Below, one piece after another: positions 24,988-34,069 of a DNA stretch of 64,000 bases. The notes beneath the pieces were generated by a model. That model did not search any database and had not been told where the DNA came from. It saw only the letters and a list, made by a program, of their open reading frames with translations. The translations under genes and the position numbers were made by a program. The DNA lies in contig NZ_CP046120.1 of NCBI RefSeq assembly GCF_009707465.1, positions 2,137,501-2,201,500 on the forward strand, read 5' to 3'. Position 1 is the stretch's first letter. Each line of letters starts with the position of its first letter. The DNA is from Novosphingobium sp. Gsoil 351. GTDB lineage: Bacteria > Pseudomonadota > Alphaproteobacteria > Sphingomonadales > Sphingomonadaceae.

Positions 24988-27200
24988 CGTCACCGATCGC
25001 GCCCGCCGTCCGCCGCCCGCTTTTCGTGGCGACGGTGCTGACCGGCAGCTTCCTGCTGTTCGTGGTCCAGCCGATGGTTGCGCGGCTGGCCCTGCCCCGG
25101 CTCGGCGGTGCGCCCAACGTGTGGAACAGCGCGATGCTGGTCTATCAGGCCTTGCTGCTGGGCGGGTATGCCTACGCACACCTGCTTTCGCGGTTGCCGG
25201 TGGCGCGCCAGGCCACCATCCACCTGGTGTTGCTCGCGCTGGCGGCGATCACGCTGCCGATCCATCTGGCCGACCTCGCACCCCCTGCTCCGGGGCGCGA
25301 AGCTTTGTGGGTGCCAGCGCTGTTCGGGCTGTCGATCGGGCCGGTCTTCTTCCTCGTGTCGGCGCAGGCCCCGCTGATGCAGCGCTGGTTCTCGGCCAAC
25401 CCCAACGCGGGCCAGCCATGGGCGCTCTACGCCGCGTCGAATCTCGGAAGCTTCGCTGGCCTGATCGCCTATCCACTGGTGTTCGAGCCGCTGCTGGGCG
25501 TCCATGTCCAGGCTTGGGCATGGAGCGCGGGCTATGCTGCGCTAGTAGTGCTGATCGGGCTGTGCGCATGGGCGCGGTGGGGCCTCCGCGCTGCACCCGC
25601 CGAAACGCTGGACGAGGCGGCCGAGCCGATTCCCGCGCGACGCATCGTCCAGTGGCTGGTGCTCGCCGCGGTGCCATCGGGGCTGATGCTTTCCACCACC
25701 ACCCACCTCACCACCGACGTCTTCGCGATGCCGCTGCTGTGGGTGATCCCGCTGGGTCTCTATCTGCTAAGCTTCGTTCCCGCCTTCGCCGACCGGCGCC
25801 CCTTCGCGGGCGCGGTGACCCGCGTCACCCCGCTGCTGATTCTGCTCGCCGGCGGGTTCGCGATGACCGCGCGCGGGACCGGATCGCTGTCGCTGGCCCT
25901 TGCCGGGGTGGTGCTGCTGTTTGCCGTTGCGGTCACCCTCCACGCGCGGCTGTACGACTTGCGCCCGCCTGCGAACCGCCTGACACTGTTCTATCTGACG
26001 ATGTCCGCAGGCGGCGCGCTGGGGGGGCTGTTCACCGCCTTGCTCGCGCCGCTGTGGTTCGACTGGGTGTGGGAACACCCGCTGCTGGTGCTCGGCGCCG
26101 CGTTCCTAGTGCCGATGCGTCCGTTGCTCGGGTGGATGCGGATGGACGGTGTAACCCGCTCGATGGCGCTCTACGTGATCACCGCGCTCCTGCTGCTCGC
26201 GGCCTTGCTCGGCTGGGTGTTGCTGGGCGTGGACCCCAGCCTGTCGCCGTATCTGGCACTATTGCTGACGCTGGCGATCGCCTTCTGCGGCGTGCTCGTG
26301 CTTGGCGAGCGTCTTGCCTTCGTCTCGATCCTGACGATCCTGATGTACGCCCACGGGGGGCTCGAAACGCTGCGCCAATCGTATGAAGGCGCACGCACCC
26401 GCAGCTACTTCGGCGTCTATACCGTGCGCGACTATCCCAGCGAGCACCAGCGCGTGCTGTCCCACGGCACCACCTTGCACGGGCTCCAGTTCACCGATGA
26501 GCGGCGGCGGATCCCGACGACCTACTACGGGCGCAGTTCGGGGATCGGCATCGCGATGAGCCGGGTCCCGCAGCTCTATGGTCCCGCCGCCCGCGTGGGC
26601 GTGATCGGGCTGGGCACGGGCACGCTGGCGTGCTGGCACGTTCCGGGTCAGCACTGGACTTTCTTCGAGATCGACGACGCGGTGCTCGACCTGTCGCGGC
26701 GCGGGCGCTTCACCTACCTGCGTGACTGCGCGCCGGACGCCACGGTCCGGATCGGCGATGCCCGGCTGGAAATGGCCAAGCTGCCCGCGCAAAGCTTCGA
26801 CGCGATCGCAGTCGATGCGTTCTCATCCGATGCGATCCCCCTGCACCTACTCACCGCCGAGGCGTTGGGCGTGTACGAGCGCGCGCTCTCGCCCGGCGGG
26901 CTGTTGATGATTCACATCTCCAACCGCTATTTCGAACTGGAGCCGCAGCTCTCGGCGGCGTTGGGCGTGGCCGGCTGGCACGCCCGGGTGTTGACCGATC
27001 AGCCGCGCCGCGACAGCGTGCTATCCGGTTCGGTGTGGGTGGCCGCGACCCGCGATCCCGCCCGGCTCGCGCGGGTTACCGCGGGCAGGACGGACTGGAA
27101 GCCGCTGCTCGACGGTCCAGGCACGCGGCCTTGGACCGACGAGCATGCGTCGATTCTGGGCGCGGTGCGCTGGCGCAATGTTTTGGGTAAGGTGTTGTAA
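24984..27200 (+). CDS. Membrane protein with C-terminal spermidine-synthase-like domain
   Basis: The 738-residue protein has roughly 450 N-terminal residues of hydrophobic spans (a dozen or so) and a C-terminal Rossmann domain from about residue 470. The Rossmann domain carries VGVIGLGTGTLACW (nucleotide/SAM-type loop), FFEIDDAVLDLSRR and FDAIAVDAFSSDAIPLHLL. It belongs to the fused transporter/spermidine-synthase-like family. The canonical aminopropyltransferase DSTDP-type signature reads DAFSSD, so a true spermidine synthase activity is doubtful. It is coupled to the GNAT gene upstream, and carbonic anhydrase begins 2 bp after its stop. Confidence 0.87.
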   Translation: MTSPIAPAVRRPLFVATVLTGSFLLFVVQPMVARLALPRLGGAPNVWNSAMLVYQALLLGGYAYAHLLSRLPVARQATIHLVLLALAAITLPIHLADLAPPAPGREALWVPALFGLSIGPVFFLVSAQAPLMQRWFSANPNAGQPWALYAASNLGSFAGLIAYPLVFEPLLGVHVQAWAWSAGYAALVVLIGLCAWARWGLRAAPAETLDEAAEPIPARRIVQWLVLAAVPSGLMLSTTTHLTTDVFAMPLLWVIPLGLYLLSFVPAFADRRPFAGAVTRVTPLLILLAGGFAMTARGTGSLSLALAGVVLLFAVAVTLHARLYDLRPPANRLTLFYLTMSAGGALGGLFTALLAPLWFDWVWEHPLLVLGAAFLVPMRPLLGWMRMDGVTRSMALYVITALLLLAALLGWVLLGVDPSLSPYLALLLTLAIAFCGVLVLGERLAFVSILTILMYAHGGLETLRQSYEGARTRSYFGVYTVRDYPSEHQRVLSHGTTLHGLQFTDERRRIPTTYYGRSSGIGIAMSRVPQLYGPAARVGVIGLGTGTLACWHVPGQHWTFFEIDDAVLDLSRRGRFTYLRDCAPDATVRIGDARLEMAKLPAQSFDAIAVDAFSSDAIPLHLLTAEALGVYERALSPGGLLMIHISNRYFELEPQLSAALGVAGWHARVLTDQPRRDSVLSGSVWVAATRDPARLARVTAGRTDWKPLLDGPGTRPWTDEHASILGAVRWRNVLGKVL

Positions 27201-27202
27201 CC

Positions 27203-27769
27203 ATGAGCGAACCGCGGATTCATGACGTCACGATCCTGCCGATTCACGGCAAGTCGCCGCGGATCGACCCGACCGCCTGGATCGCCCCCGGCTGCCGGAT
27301 CATCGGCGACGTGACGATCGGGCCGGGGTCGAGCGTATGGTACAACTGCGTCCTGCGCGCCGACGTCAGCCGGATAGTGATCGGGGCGCGCACCAACGTG
27401 CAGGACGGCAGCGTACTCCACTGCGATCCCCCCCGCCCCGGCGATCCGGACGGCTCACCCCTGCTCATCGGCGACGACGTGCTGATCGGGCATATGGCTA
27501 TGGTCCACGGCTGCGTACTCGAAGACCGCGCCTTCGTCGGGCTCGGAGCGATTGTGATGAACAAGGCGCGCATCGGCGGCGATGCGATGCTGGCGGCGGG
27601 CGCGATGCTGACCGAGGGGAAGTCGATCGCGCCGCGCCAACTGTGGGGCGGCCGCCCGGCGCGGTTCATGCGCGATCTCGACGACGCCGCGATCGCGGGC
27701 ATGCGAATGGGCGTCGCGCATTATGCCGAGAACGCAAGGGCGCACGCCGCGGCGATCAGACTGGTGTAG
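27203..27769 (+). CDS. Gamma-class carbonic anhydrase family protein
   Basis: The 188-residue left-handed beta-helix protein is of the YrdA/PaaY/CaiE type. Hexapeptide-type turns run through GDVTIGPGSSVWYNCVLRAD and related strands. The metal-site histidines lie in VLHCDPP and GHMAMVHGC. It could be an active gamma carbonic anhydrase or a related thioesterase or acyltransferase helper. It ends the hemB-GNAT-GNAT-membrane protein run, and its last 14 bp overlap the convergent DUF1993 gene. Confidence 0.9.
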   Translation: MSEPRIHDVTILPIHGKSPRIDPTAWIAPGCRIIGDVTIGPGSSVWYNCVLRADVSRIVIGARTNVQDGSVLHCDPPRPGDPDGSPLLIGDDVLIGHMAMVHGCVLEDRAFVGLGAIVMNKARIGGDAMLAAGAMLTEGKSIAPRQLWGGRPARFMRDLDDAAIAGMRMGVAHYAENARAHAAAIRLV

Positions 27770-28268
27770 GCGCCTTCGCGTAGCGCAGCATGTAAGGCAG
27801 GAAATCGGCTTTCCCGATGGCCAGCCCTTTCGCACGCAGGATCGCATAGGCGGTCACGACGTGAAAGTAGAGCTGCGCCAGCGCCCAGTCGCGGACGTAT
27901 TCGTCGGCCCGCATTGCGAATGTCATGCCGTTGGGCAGCGATAGCTCAATCGTCGCGTCAAGTGCGGCGAAGCTGGCATCGGGCTGCGTCTTGAGCGCGG
28001 CGCGCACCTTTGCGATGCGGTCGCGTGCGGCGGCGAGCGTCGTGTCATCATCGTCGGGCAGTGCAAAAGTGCTGTCGGTGGTTCGCTTGAGCGCCGCGGA
28101 AATCTGGTCGCAGGCGATACGGACCTGTGCCGCAAGCGGGAACATGTCGGGCGCCAACTTCTCCGCCAGAAGCGCGTCTCCGCCGTGTTCCACCGCCTTG
28201 CCGAGAAGATGATCGAGCGTTGCGAGCACGTTCTCCGCGGCGGGCTTGAGCTGATGGGCAATGGTCAT
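27756..28268 (-). CDS. DUF1993 family protein
   Basis: The 170-residue protein is of the DUF1993 family (DinB-like helical bundle), with MTIAHQLKPAAENVLATLDHLL at the start (split here by family landmarks) and YVRDWALAQLYFHVVTAY near the end. Function is not established. The ATG at 28268 is preceded by GGAGAG at normal distance; a start at 28289 would run through the palindrome and is less likely. A perfect inverted repeat sits just before the ribosome-binding site, suggesting repressor control. Confidence 0.85.
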   Translation of the reverse strand: MTIAHQLKPAAENVLATLDHLLGKAVEHGGDALLAEKLAPDMFPLAAQVRIACDQISAALKRTTDSTFALPDDDDTTLAAARDRIAKVRAALKTQPDASFAALDATIELSLPNGMTFAMRADEYVRDWALAQLYFHVVTAYAILRAKGLAIGKADFLPYMLRYAKAPTPV

Positions 28269-28280
28269 GACAGATCTCTC

Positions 28281-28299
28281 CAGTTGCATTTTGCAACTG
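28281..28299. promoter_or_regulatory. Perfect 8-3-8 palindrome, probable operator of the DUF1993 gene
   Basis: CAGTTGCA-TTT-TGCAACTG is an exact inverted repeat 13 bp upstream of the DUF1993 start and 12 bp downstream of the ligase stop (both minus strand). No T-run follows, so an operator for a dimeric winged-helix regulator fits better than a terminator. No regulator gene is adjacent. Confidence 0.6.
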
Positions 28300-28310
28300 A
28301 TAGCGTGGGG

Positions 28311-29933
28311 TCAGTCCCGGATCAATGCCTTGAGCGAGTGCATCCGATCTGCCTCATGGGCTGGTTTGTCGGTGCGAATGCGGTTGATCCGGGGAAAGCG
28401 CATCGCCACCCCCGATTTGTGGCGCTTGCTGGCGTGGACCGAATCGAACGCGACCTCGAAGACCAGGCTCTTGTCGGTCTCGCGCACCGGGCCGAAGCGG
28501 GCGACGGTATGGGTGCGGACGTGGCGGTCGAGGAACTTGAGCTCCTCGTCGGTGAATCCGAAATAGGCTTTGCCCACCGGAAGCAACTCGGCGCCTTCGT
28601 CGGGGTCGCCGTCCCAGCAGCCGAATGTGTAGTCCGAATAGAAGCTGCTGCGCTTGCCGCTGCCGCGCTGGGCGTACATCAGCACGCAATCGACCAGCAG
28701 CGGATCGCGCTTCCACTTGAACCACAGCCCGGTCTTGCGCCCGGTGACGTAAGCCGAATTGCGCCGCTTGAGCATGACCCCTTCGATCGCCTCGTCGCGC
28801 GCACGCTCGCGGATCGCTGCAAGATCGGCGAGCGATTGTGCGGAGATGACTTCGGATAGGTCGAAGCGAGCAGGATCCAGCCGCGGCATAAAGGCTTCGA
28901 GCTCGGCGCGGCGCTGTTCCCACGAGAGCGCGCGCAAATCCTCGTCCTCACGGATCAACAGGTCGTACAGGCGAACGAAGGCGGGGTATTCGGCGAGCAT
29001 CCTTTTCGACACCACCTTGCGCCCCAGCCGTTGCTGGAGCGCGTTGAAGCTGGCCGCGCCACCGGCTTCGCCGCCTTGATGACTGCCCCGAACGAGCAGC
29101 TCCCCGTCGAGCACTGCGGGGATGACGAGCGCGGCTGCGATTTCGGGGAAAGTCGCGGATATGTCGTCGCCGCTGCGCGAATAGACGCGCGTTTCACCTC
29201 CCAGATCGTTGGCCACATTGACGATCTGAACGCGGATCCCGTCCCATTTCCATTCAGCCGCATAGTTCGGAAAGTCGCTTTCCATCGCAGCCATCGCCGG
29301 GCCCTCTAGCGGGTGCGCGAGCATGAACGGACGGAACAGCGGAACCTGGCCCGTGTCGGGTGCGGGCGCGCCCTCGGCCGCCCAGGCGAACAGCTCGGCA
29401 TAGGGCGGGAACTGGCCGTGCCAGTATTCTTCGACATCGTCGATCGAGACCGCGAACGCCTGAGCGAACGCGACTTTGGCAAGCCGCGCCGAAATCCCGA
29501 TCCGCATCGCCCCGGTCGCCAGCTTCAGCAGCGCATAGCGGCCGTTGGCGTCGAGCCGGTCGAGCAGCGCGGCCAGCTCGGCCGGCGCGGTCGCGCGGGT
29601 CATCTGCTGGAGCGCATGGACGGCTTGCGAAACGGTGGGCGGCGGTGGGACTTCGCCGGGCGGTTCGGGCCACAACAGGCTGGCGGTCTCGGCGGTATCG
29701 CCGACGAAGTCGCGGCTCAGCGAGAACAGCACCGGATCGACGCGCTCCATCAACAAGTTACGGATCGTCGAGCCCTTGACCGCTGGGAAATCGAGCCCAT
29801 CGGTCAAGGCGGCCAGCGCCCAGCCACGATCCGGGTCGGGAGTGACGCGCAGATAGCCGGCGATCAGCGCCAGCTTGGCGTTGCGGCTGCGGGTATAGAC
29901 CAGCGCGTCGACCAGAGCGGCGAAGGCCTTCAC
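28311..29933 (-). CDS. ATP-dependent DNA ligase (LigC/LigB-like bacterial type)
   Basis: The 540-residue ligase has an N-terminal DNA-binding helical domain (about 1-200), the nucleotidyltransferase domain with motif I EWKWDGIRVQIV (the adenylated lysine near residue 228), VYSRSGDDIS, DGELLVRG, GVMLKRRNS and GLWFKWKRDP, and a C-terminal OB-fold. It belongs to the type that travels with a dedicated exonuclease and sometimes a DEXH helicase and PdeM phosphoesterase. Here only the exonuclease (next gene upstream, ending at 29934) is present. A role in DNA end repair is inferred from this family context. Confidence 0.92.
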   Translation of the reverse strand: MKAFAALVDALVYTRSRNAKLALIAGYLRVTPDPDRGWALAALTDGLDFPAVKGSTIRNLLMERVDPVLFSLSRDFVGDTAETASLLWPEPPGEVPPPPTVSQAVHALQQMTRATAPAELAALLDRLDANGRYALLKLATGAMRIGISARLAKVAFAQAFAVSIDDVEEYWHGQFPPYAELFAWAAEGAPAPDTGQVPLFRPFMLAHPLEGPAMAAMESDFPNYAAEWKWDGIRVQIVNVANDLGGETRVYSRSGDDISATFPEIAAALVIPAVLDGELLVRGSHQGGEAGGAASFNALQQRLGRKVVSKRMLAEYPAFVRLYDLLIREDEDLRALSWEQRRAELEAFMPRLDPARFDLSEVISAQSLADLAAIRERARDEAIEGVMLKRRNSAYVTGRKTGLWFKWKRDPLLVDCVLMYAQRGSGKRSSFYSDYTFGCWDGDPDEGAELLPVGKAYFGFTDEELKFLDRHVRTHTVARFGPVRETDKSLVFEVAFDSVHASKRHKSGVAMRFPRINRIRTDKPAHEADRMHSLKALIRD

Positions 29934-30938
29934 CTAATCATCCTCGTCCTCGTAGCCCACTAGCGCCAGCGCGCGGCCTTTGCGCTGGTGGAGCTGGCAC
30001 CAGCGCAAAAGCGCCTCCTCGCGGCCGTGGGTGATCCAGCTTTCGGCGGGGTTCACCTCCTCGATCGTGCGGGTGAGTTCGTCCCAGTCGGCGTGGTCGG
30101 AAATCACCAGCGGCAGCTCGACGTTACGCTGGCGCGCGCGCTGGCGCACGCGCATCCAGCCGCTGGCCATCGCGGTGATCGGATCGGGTAAGCGGCGGCT
30201 CCAGCGGTCGTTGAGCGCGGATGGCGGAGCCATCACGATCTGCCCGGAAAGCGCGCCTTTGGGCGCATCCGCCATCAGCCGCAGGTCGCCTAGTTCGACC
30301 CCGTGCTCCTCGTAGAGCCGGCACATCCGCTCGAGCGCGCCGTGCAGCCAGATCGGCTCGGCGTACCCCGCCAGGCGCAGCTCGGCGATCACGCGCTGCG
30401 CCTTGCCCAGCGCATAGGCGCCCACAAGCACGCAACGCTCGGGGTTGTCCGCGCGCGCCTTTAGAAGCTTGGCGATCTCCTCCGCGATCGGCGGGTGGCG
30501 GAACACCGGCAGCCCGAAGGTCGCCTCGGTGATGAACACGTCGCACGGAGTCACCTGGAACGGCGGACAGGTCGGGTCGGGACGGCGCTTGTAGTCGCCG
30601 GTGACAATCACCCGCTCGCCCGCGTGCTCGAGCAGGATCTGCGCGGAGCCGAGGACGTGGCCCGCAGGGAGGTAGGTCGCATCGACCCCGCCGCGCAGGC
30701 GGATAGTCTCGCCATAGGCGACCGGCGTCGCGCCGGCGTCGGTCGCGTAGCGCAACTTCATGATGGCCAGCGTTTCCAGGGTGGCGACGGTCCGTTCGTG
30801 GCCGCCGCGGGCGTGATCGGCGTGGCCATGGGTGACCAGCGCCAGCCCGGCATGGCGCGCCGGATCTATCCAGGCATCGGCGGGGACGACGTGGATGCCG
30901 TGCGGCTCGGGCCGGATCCACGCGAAGGGGGCGGTCAT
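29934..30938 (-). CDS. Ligase-associated DNA exonuclease, metallo-beta-lactamase fold
   Basis: The 334-residue protein is of the metallo-beta-lactamase/beta-CASP exonuclease type that pairs with bacterial ATP-dependent ligases. The metal-binding motif is LVTHGHADHARGG, with later metal ligands in LPAGHVLGSAQIL, IVTGDYKR and VISDHADWDEL. The gene abuts the ligase gene directly (stop next to the ligase ATG), so they are co-transcribed. ATG at 30938 is preferred; an in-frame TTG at 30956 is an alternative. Confidence 0.9.
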   Translation of the reverse strand: MTAPFAWIRPEPHGIHVVPADAWIDPARHAGLALVTHGHADHARGGHERTVATLETLAIMKLRYATDAGATPVAYGETIRLRGGVDATYLPAGHVLGSAQILLEHAGERVIVTGDYKRRPDPTCPPFQVTPCDVFITEATFGLPVFRHPPIAEEIAKLLKARADNPERCVLVGAYALGKAQRVIAELRLAGYAEPIWLHGALERMCRLYEEHGVELGDLRLMADAPKGALSGQIVMAPPSALNDRWSRRLPDPITAMASGWMRVRQRARQRNVELPLVISDHADWDELTRTIEEVNPAESWITHGREEALLRWCQLHQRKGRALALVGYEDEDD

Positions 30939-31113
30939 CGCCGGTTCAATGGGCAAGCGTTACGGATCGTTCCCTCCGGTTGTCTCGACAGGTTCGCAAA
31001 AGGATTGGCACGTTGCAACCAAAGGCAAACCCGCTAGGTTCGCGACGCCACTGGTGGACGGCGATGGACCGAACCGGGATCCGGCCGGAACCGTGGCTGC
31101 TAAAGGGATGACG

Positions 31114-31695
31114 ATGCGCAAGGTTTGGAACGGGGCGGCAAAAGCCGGCCGTTGGACACTCGCCATAGGCGTTTGCGGCCTCGCGCTCGTTGGCTGCGAT
31201 CGCAAGGAAACCGGGCCCGAAGCCCAGGACACCGTCGCCACGGCCCCGGCCACCGCCACGCCCGTCCCGCCCGTCACCGCCGACCCCGCCGCAACCAAAC
31301 CGCTACTCAGCTTCGCCGGGATGGATACCGACGACAACGGCCTCGTCACCTCGGCCGAGAATGCCAAGGCGTCGCAGACGATCTTCCAGGCCATGGACCT
31401 CGACAAGGACGGCGCGGTCACGCTTCCCGAAATGGACGCCGCCCGCGATGCGATCGGCGAGCGGCCCGAGTTTTCTTCCGAAAAACTGATCGAATCCGCC
31501 GATGCCGATCACGACGGCAAGCTGACTCTGGGCGAATGGGTCGCGGCATCGAACGCGCGCTTCGCAAGGTTCGATGCGAACAAGGATGATTCGCTCAGTC
31601 TGCCCGAATGGCAGGCGGGAATTGCCGCGGAGATGCCGCACGATGCTGCATCCGCCACCTTGGCCGGTTCCAAGAGCGGCCCGAGCAAGCGCTAA
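31114..31695 (+). CDS. EF-hand calcium-binding lipoprotein
   Basis: The 193-residue protein has a lipoprotein signal peptide (lipobox LVGC), a Pro/Thr/Ala-rich linker, and four EF-hand-like loops: DTDDNGLVTSAE, DLDKDGAVTLPE, DADHDGKLTLGE and DANKDDSLSLPE. The Asp/Asn/Gly/Glu positions of loops 2 and 3 are canonical; the fourth is weaker. It would bind Ca2+ in the periplasm; the partner is unknown. AAAGGG spaced 6 nt supports the ATG at 31114 over the one at 31108. It converges with clpA, with one base between the stops. Confidence 0.85.
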   Translation: MRKVWNGAAKAGRWTLAIGVCGLALVGCDRKETGPEAQDTVATAPATATPVPPVTADPAATKPLLSFAGMDTDDNGLVTSAENAKASQTIFQAMDLDKDGAVTLPEMDAARDAIGERPEFSSEKLIESADADHDGKLTLGEWVAASNARFARFDANKDDSLSLPEWQAGIAAEMPHDAASATLAGSKSGPSKR

Positions 31696-31696
31696 C

Positions 31697-34069
31697 TTAC
31701 TCGCCGCCGTCCTCGCTGGGTTCGGCGCTCGGCTCGGGCGTCGCAGTTTTCTTGGCCTTGCTGGGGCGCTTCTTGACCAACTTGGGCGGGGCCGGGGTCA
31801 GCTCGAACGAAAGCGCGTTGTCCTTCAGGCTGACGTGGACCTCGCCGCCGTGGGCGAGCTTGCCGAACAACAGTTCTTCGGCGAGCGGCTGCTTGACCTT
31901 CTCCTGGATCAGCCGCGCCATCGGCCGCGCGCCGTAAAGCTTGTCGTAGCCGCGCTTCGACAGCCACTCGCGCGCCTCGCTGTCGAACTGGATGTGGACG
32001 TTCTGCTCGGCCAGTTGGAGTTCCAGCTGGAGGATGAACTTGTCGACCACCCGGCTGACCACGCCCGTCGGCAGGTAGGCGAACGGGACGATCGCATCGA
32101 GCCGGTTGCGGAACTCGGGCGCGAACATCTTCTTCACCGCCTCGTCGCCCGCGTCCTCCTTGGAAACGTCGCCGAAGCCGATGCCCTGGCGCGCCATGTC
32201 GCTGGCCCCGGCGTTGGTGGTCATGATCAGCACGACGTTGCGGAAATCGACGGTCTTGCCGTGGTGATCGGTTAGCCGACCGTTATCCATCACCTGAAGC
32301 AGGATGTTGAAAAGGTCCGGATGGGCCTTCTCAATCTCGTCGAGCAACAGCACGCAGTGCGGCTGCTGGTCGACCGCGTCGGTCAACAGGCCGCCTTGGT
32401 CGAACCCGACATAGCCCGGAGGCGCGCCGATCAAGCGGCTGATCGAATGCCGCTCCATGTATTCGGACATGTCGAAGCGCTGCATCGGGATGCCCATGAT
32501 GCTGGCGAGCTGCTTGGCGACCTCAGTCTTGCCGACGCCGGTGGGGCCGCTGAACAGAAACGAGCCGATCGGCTTGTCCGGATCGCGCAAGCCCGCGCGG
32601 CTCAGCTTCATCGCGGTGGCGAGAAGCTGGATCGCCTGATCCTGCCCGAAGACGACGCGCTTGAGATCGCGGTCGAGGTGTTCCAATACCTTTTTGTCGT
32701 CCGAACTCACAGATTTTGGCGGAATCCGGGCCATCGTCGCGATGACCGCCTCGATCTCCTTGGCGGTGATCGTTTTCTTGCGCTTGCCTGGCGGCACCAG
32801 CATTTGCATCGCCCCGACCTCGTCGATCACGTCGATCGCCTTGTCGGGCAGCTTGCGGTCGTTAATGTAGCGCGCCGACAGCTCGACCGCGACCTTGATC
32901 GCTTCGGGAGTGTACTTGACCTTATGGTGGTCTTCGAACGCGGTGCGCAGGCCGCGCAGGATCTTGATCGTGTCCTCGATCGTCGGCTCGTTGACGTCAA
33001 TCTTCTGAAACCGGCGGAGCAACGCCCGGTCCTTTTCGAAGTGATTGCGGAATTCCTTGTAGGTGGTCGACCCGATGCAGCGGATCGTTCCGCCCGAAAG
33101 TGCAGGCTTGAGCAGGTTCGAAGCGTCCATCGCCCCGCCGCTGGTCGCGCCGGCGCCGATCACGGTATGGATCTCGTCGATGAAAAGCACCGCGTGCGGC
33201 AATTTCTCGAGTTCGGAGACGACCTGCTTGAGGCGCTCCTCGAAGTCGCCGCGATAGCGCGTGCCCGCCAGCAGTGCGCCCATGTCGAGGCTGTAGATCA
33301 CCGCCTCGGTCAGCACCTCGGGCACCTCTCCCTCGACGATCTTGCGCGCCAGACCTTCGGCGATAGCGGTCTTGCCGACGCCGGGATCGCCGACATAGAG
33401 CGGGTTGTTCTTGGACCGGCGGCAGAGGATCTGGATCGTCCGGTCGACCTCGGGCCCGCGCCCGATCAGCGGATCGATCTTGCCCGCGAGCGCCTTCTCG
33501 TTGAGATTGACGGTGAACTGGTCGAGCGCTGAATCCTTCTTGGTCGATGCCTTGCCGTCACCGCCCTTTTCCTCGGCCTGAGGGGTTTCGCTTTCCGCAC
33601 CCTTGGGCGATTTGGCCTCGATCTGGCGGCCGCCCTTGCCGATCCCGTGGCTGATGTAGCTGACCGCGTCGAGGCGGCTCATGTCCTGCTGCTGCAGGAA
33701 ATAGACTGCGTAGCTGTCGCGTTCGGAAAACAGTGCGACCAGCACGTTGGCCCCGGTTACGGTGTCCTTGCCGCTCGACTGGACGTGGAGGATCGCGCGC
33801 TGAATAACTCGCTGAAACCCGGCGGTGGGCGCGGGATCGGCCTTGTCGCTGGTCTTGAGCGATTCGTATTCCTGATCGAGATACTGCTTCACCACGTCGC
33901 CCAGGTCGCCCAGATCGACCCCGCATGCGGTCATTACCTGGCTCGCGTCGGCATCGTCGATCAGCGCGAGCAGCAAGTGCTCGAGCGTGGCGTATTCGTG
34001 GCTGCGGTCGGACGCATTGCCGAGCGCGGCATGTAGGGTCTTTTCAAGCGACTGGGCGAAACTGGGCAT
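31697..34069 (-). CDS. clpA: ATP-dependent Clp protease ATP-binding subunit ClpA
   Basis: ClpA is the AAA+ unfoldase that feeds substrates to ClpP. The 790-residue protein has the N-domain (FAQSLEKTLHAALGNA), a first AAA module with Walker A GDPGVGKTAIAEG near residue 228, a second with GPTGVGKTEVAKQ near 508, and the ClpP-docking loop RQGIGFGD near 629. The C-terminus has a Lys/Pro/Glu-rich extension. The start at 34069 matches the usual MPSFAQSLE opening. Neither clpS nor clpP is in the window, although clpS is often close to clpA in alphaproteobacteria. Confidence 0.95.
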   Translation of the reverse strand: MPSFAQSLEKTLHAALGNASDRSHEYATLEHLLLALIDDADASQVMTACGVDLGDLGDVVKQYLDQEYESLKTSDKADPAPTAGFQRVIQRAILHVQSSGKDTVTGANVLVALFSERDSYAVYFLQQQDMSRLDAVSYISHGIGKGGRQIEAKSPKGAESETPQAEEKGGDGKASTKKDSALDQFTVNLNEKALAGKIDPLIGRGPEVDRTIQILCRRSKNNPLYVGDPGVGKTAIAEGLARKIVEGEVPEVLTEAVIYSLDMGALLAGTRYRGDFEERLKQVVSELEKLPHAVLFIDEIHTVIGAGATSGGAMDASNLLKPALSGGTIRCIGSTTYKEFRNHFEKDRALLRRFQKIDVNEPTIEDTIKILRGLRTAFEDHHKVKYTPEAIKVAVELSARYINDRKLPDKAIDVIDEVGAMQMLVPPGKRKKTITAKEIEAVIATMARIPPKSVSSDDKKVLEHLDRDLKRVVFGQDQAIQLLATAMKLSRAGLRDPDKPIGSFLFSGPTGVGKTEVAKQLASIMGIPMQRFDMSEYMERHSISRLIGAPPGYVGFDQGGLLTDAVDQQPHCVLLLDEIEKAHPDLFNILLQVMDNGRLTDHHGKTVDFRNVVLIMTTNAGASDMARQGIGFGDVSKEDAGDEAVKKMFAPEFRNRLDAIVPFAYLPTGVVSRVVDKFILQLELQLAEQNVHIQFDSEAREWLSKRGYDKLYGARPMARLIQEKVKQPLAEELLFGKLAHGGEVHVSLKDNALSFELTPAPPKLVKKRPSKAKKTATPEPSAEPSEDGGE

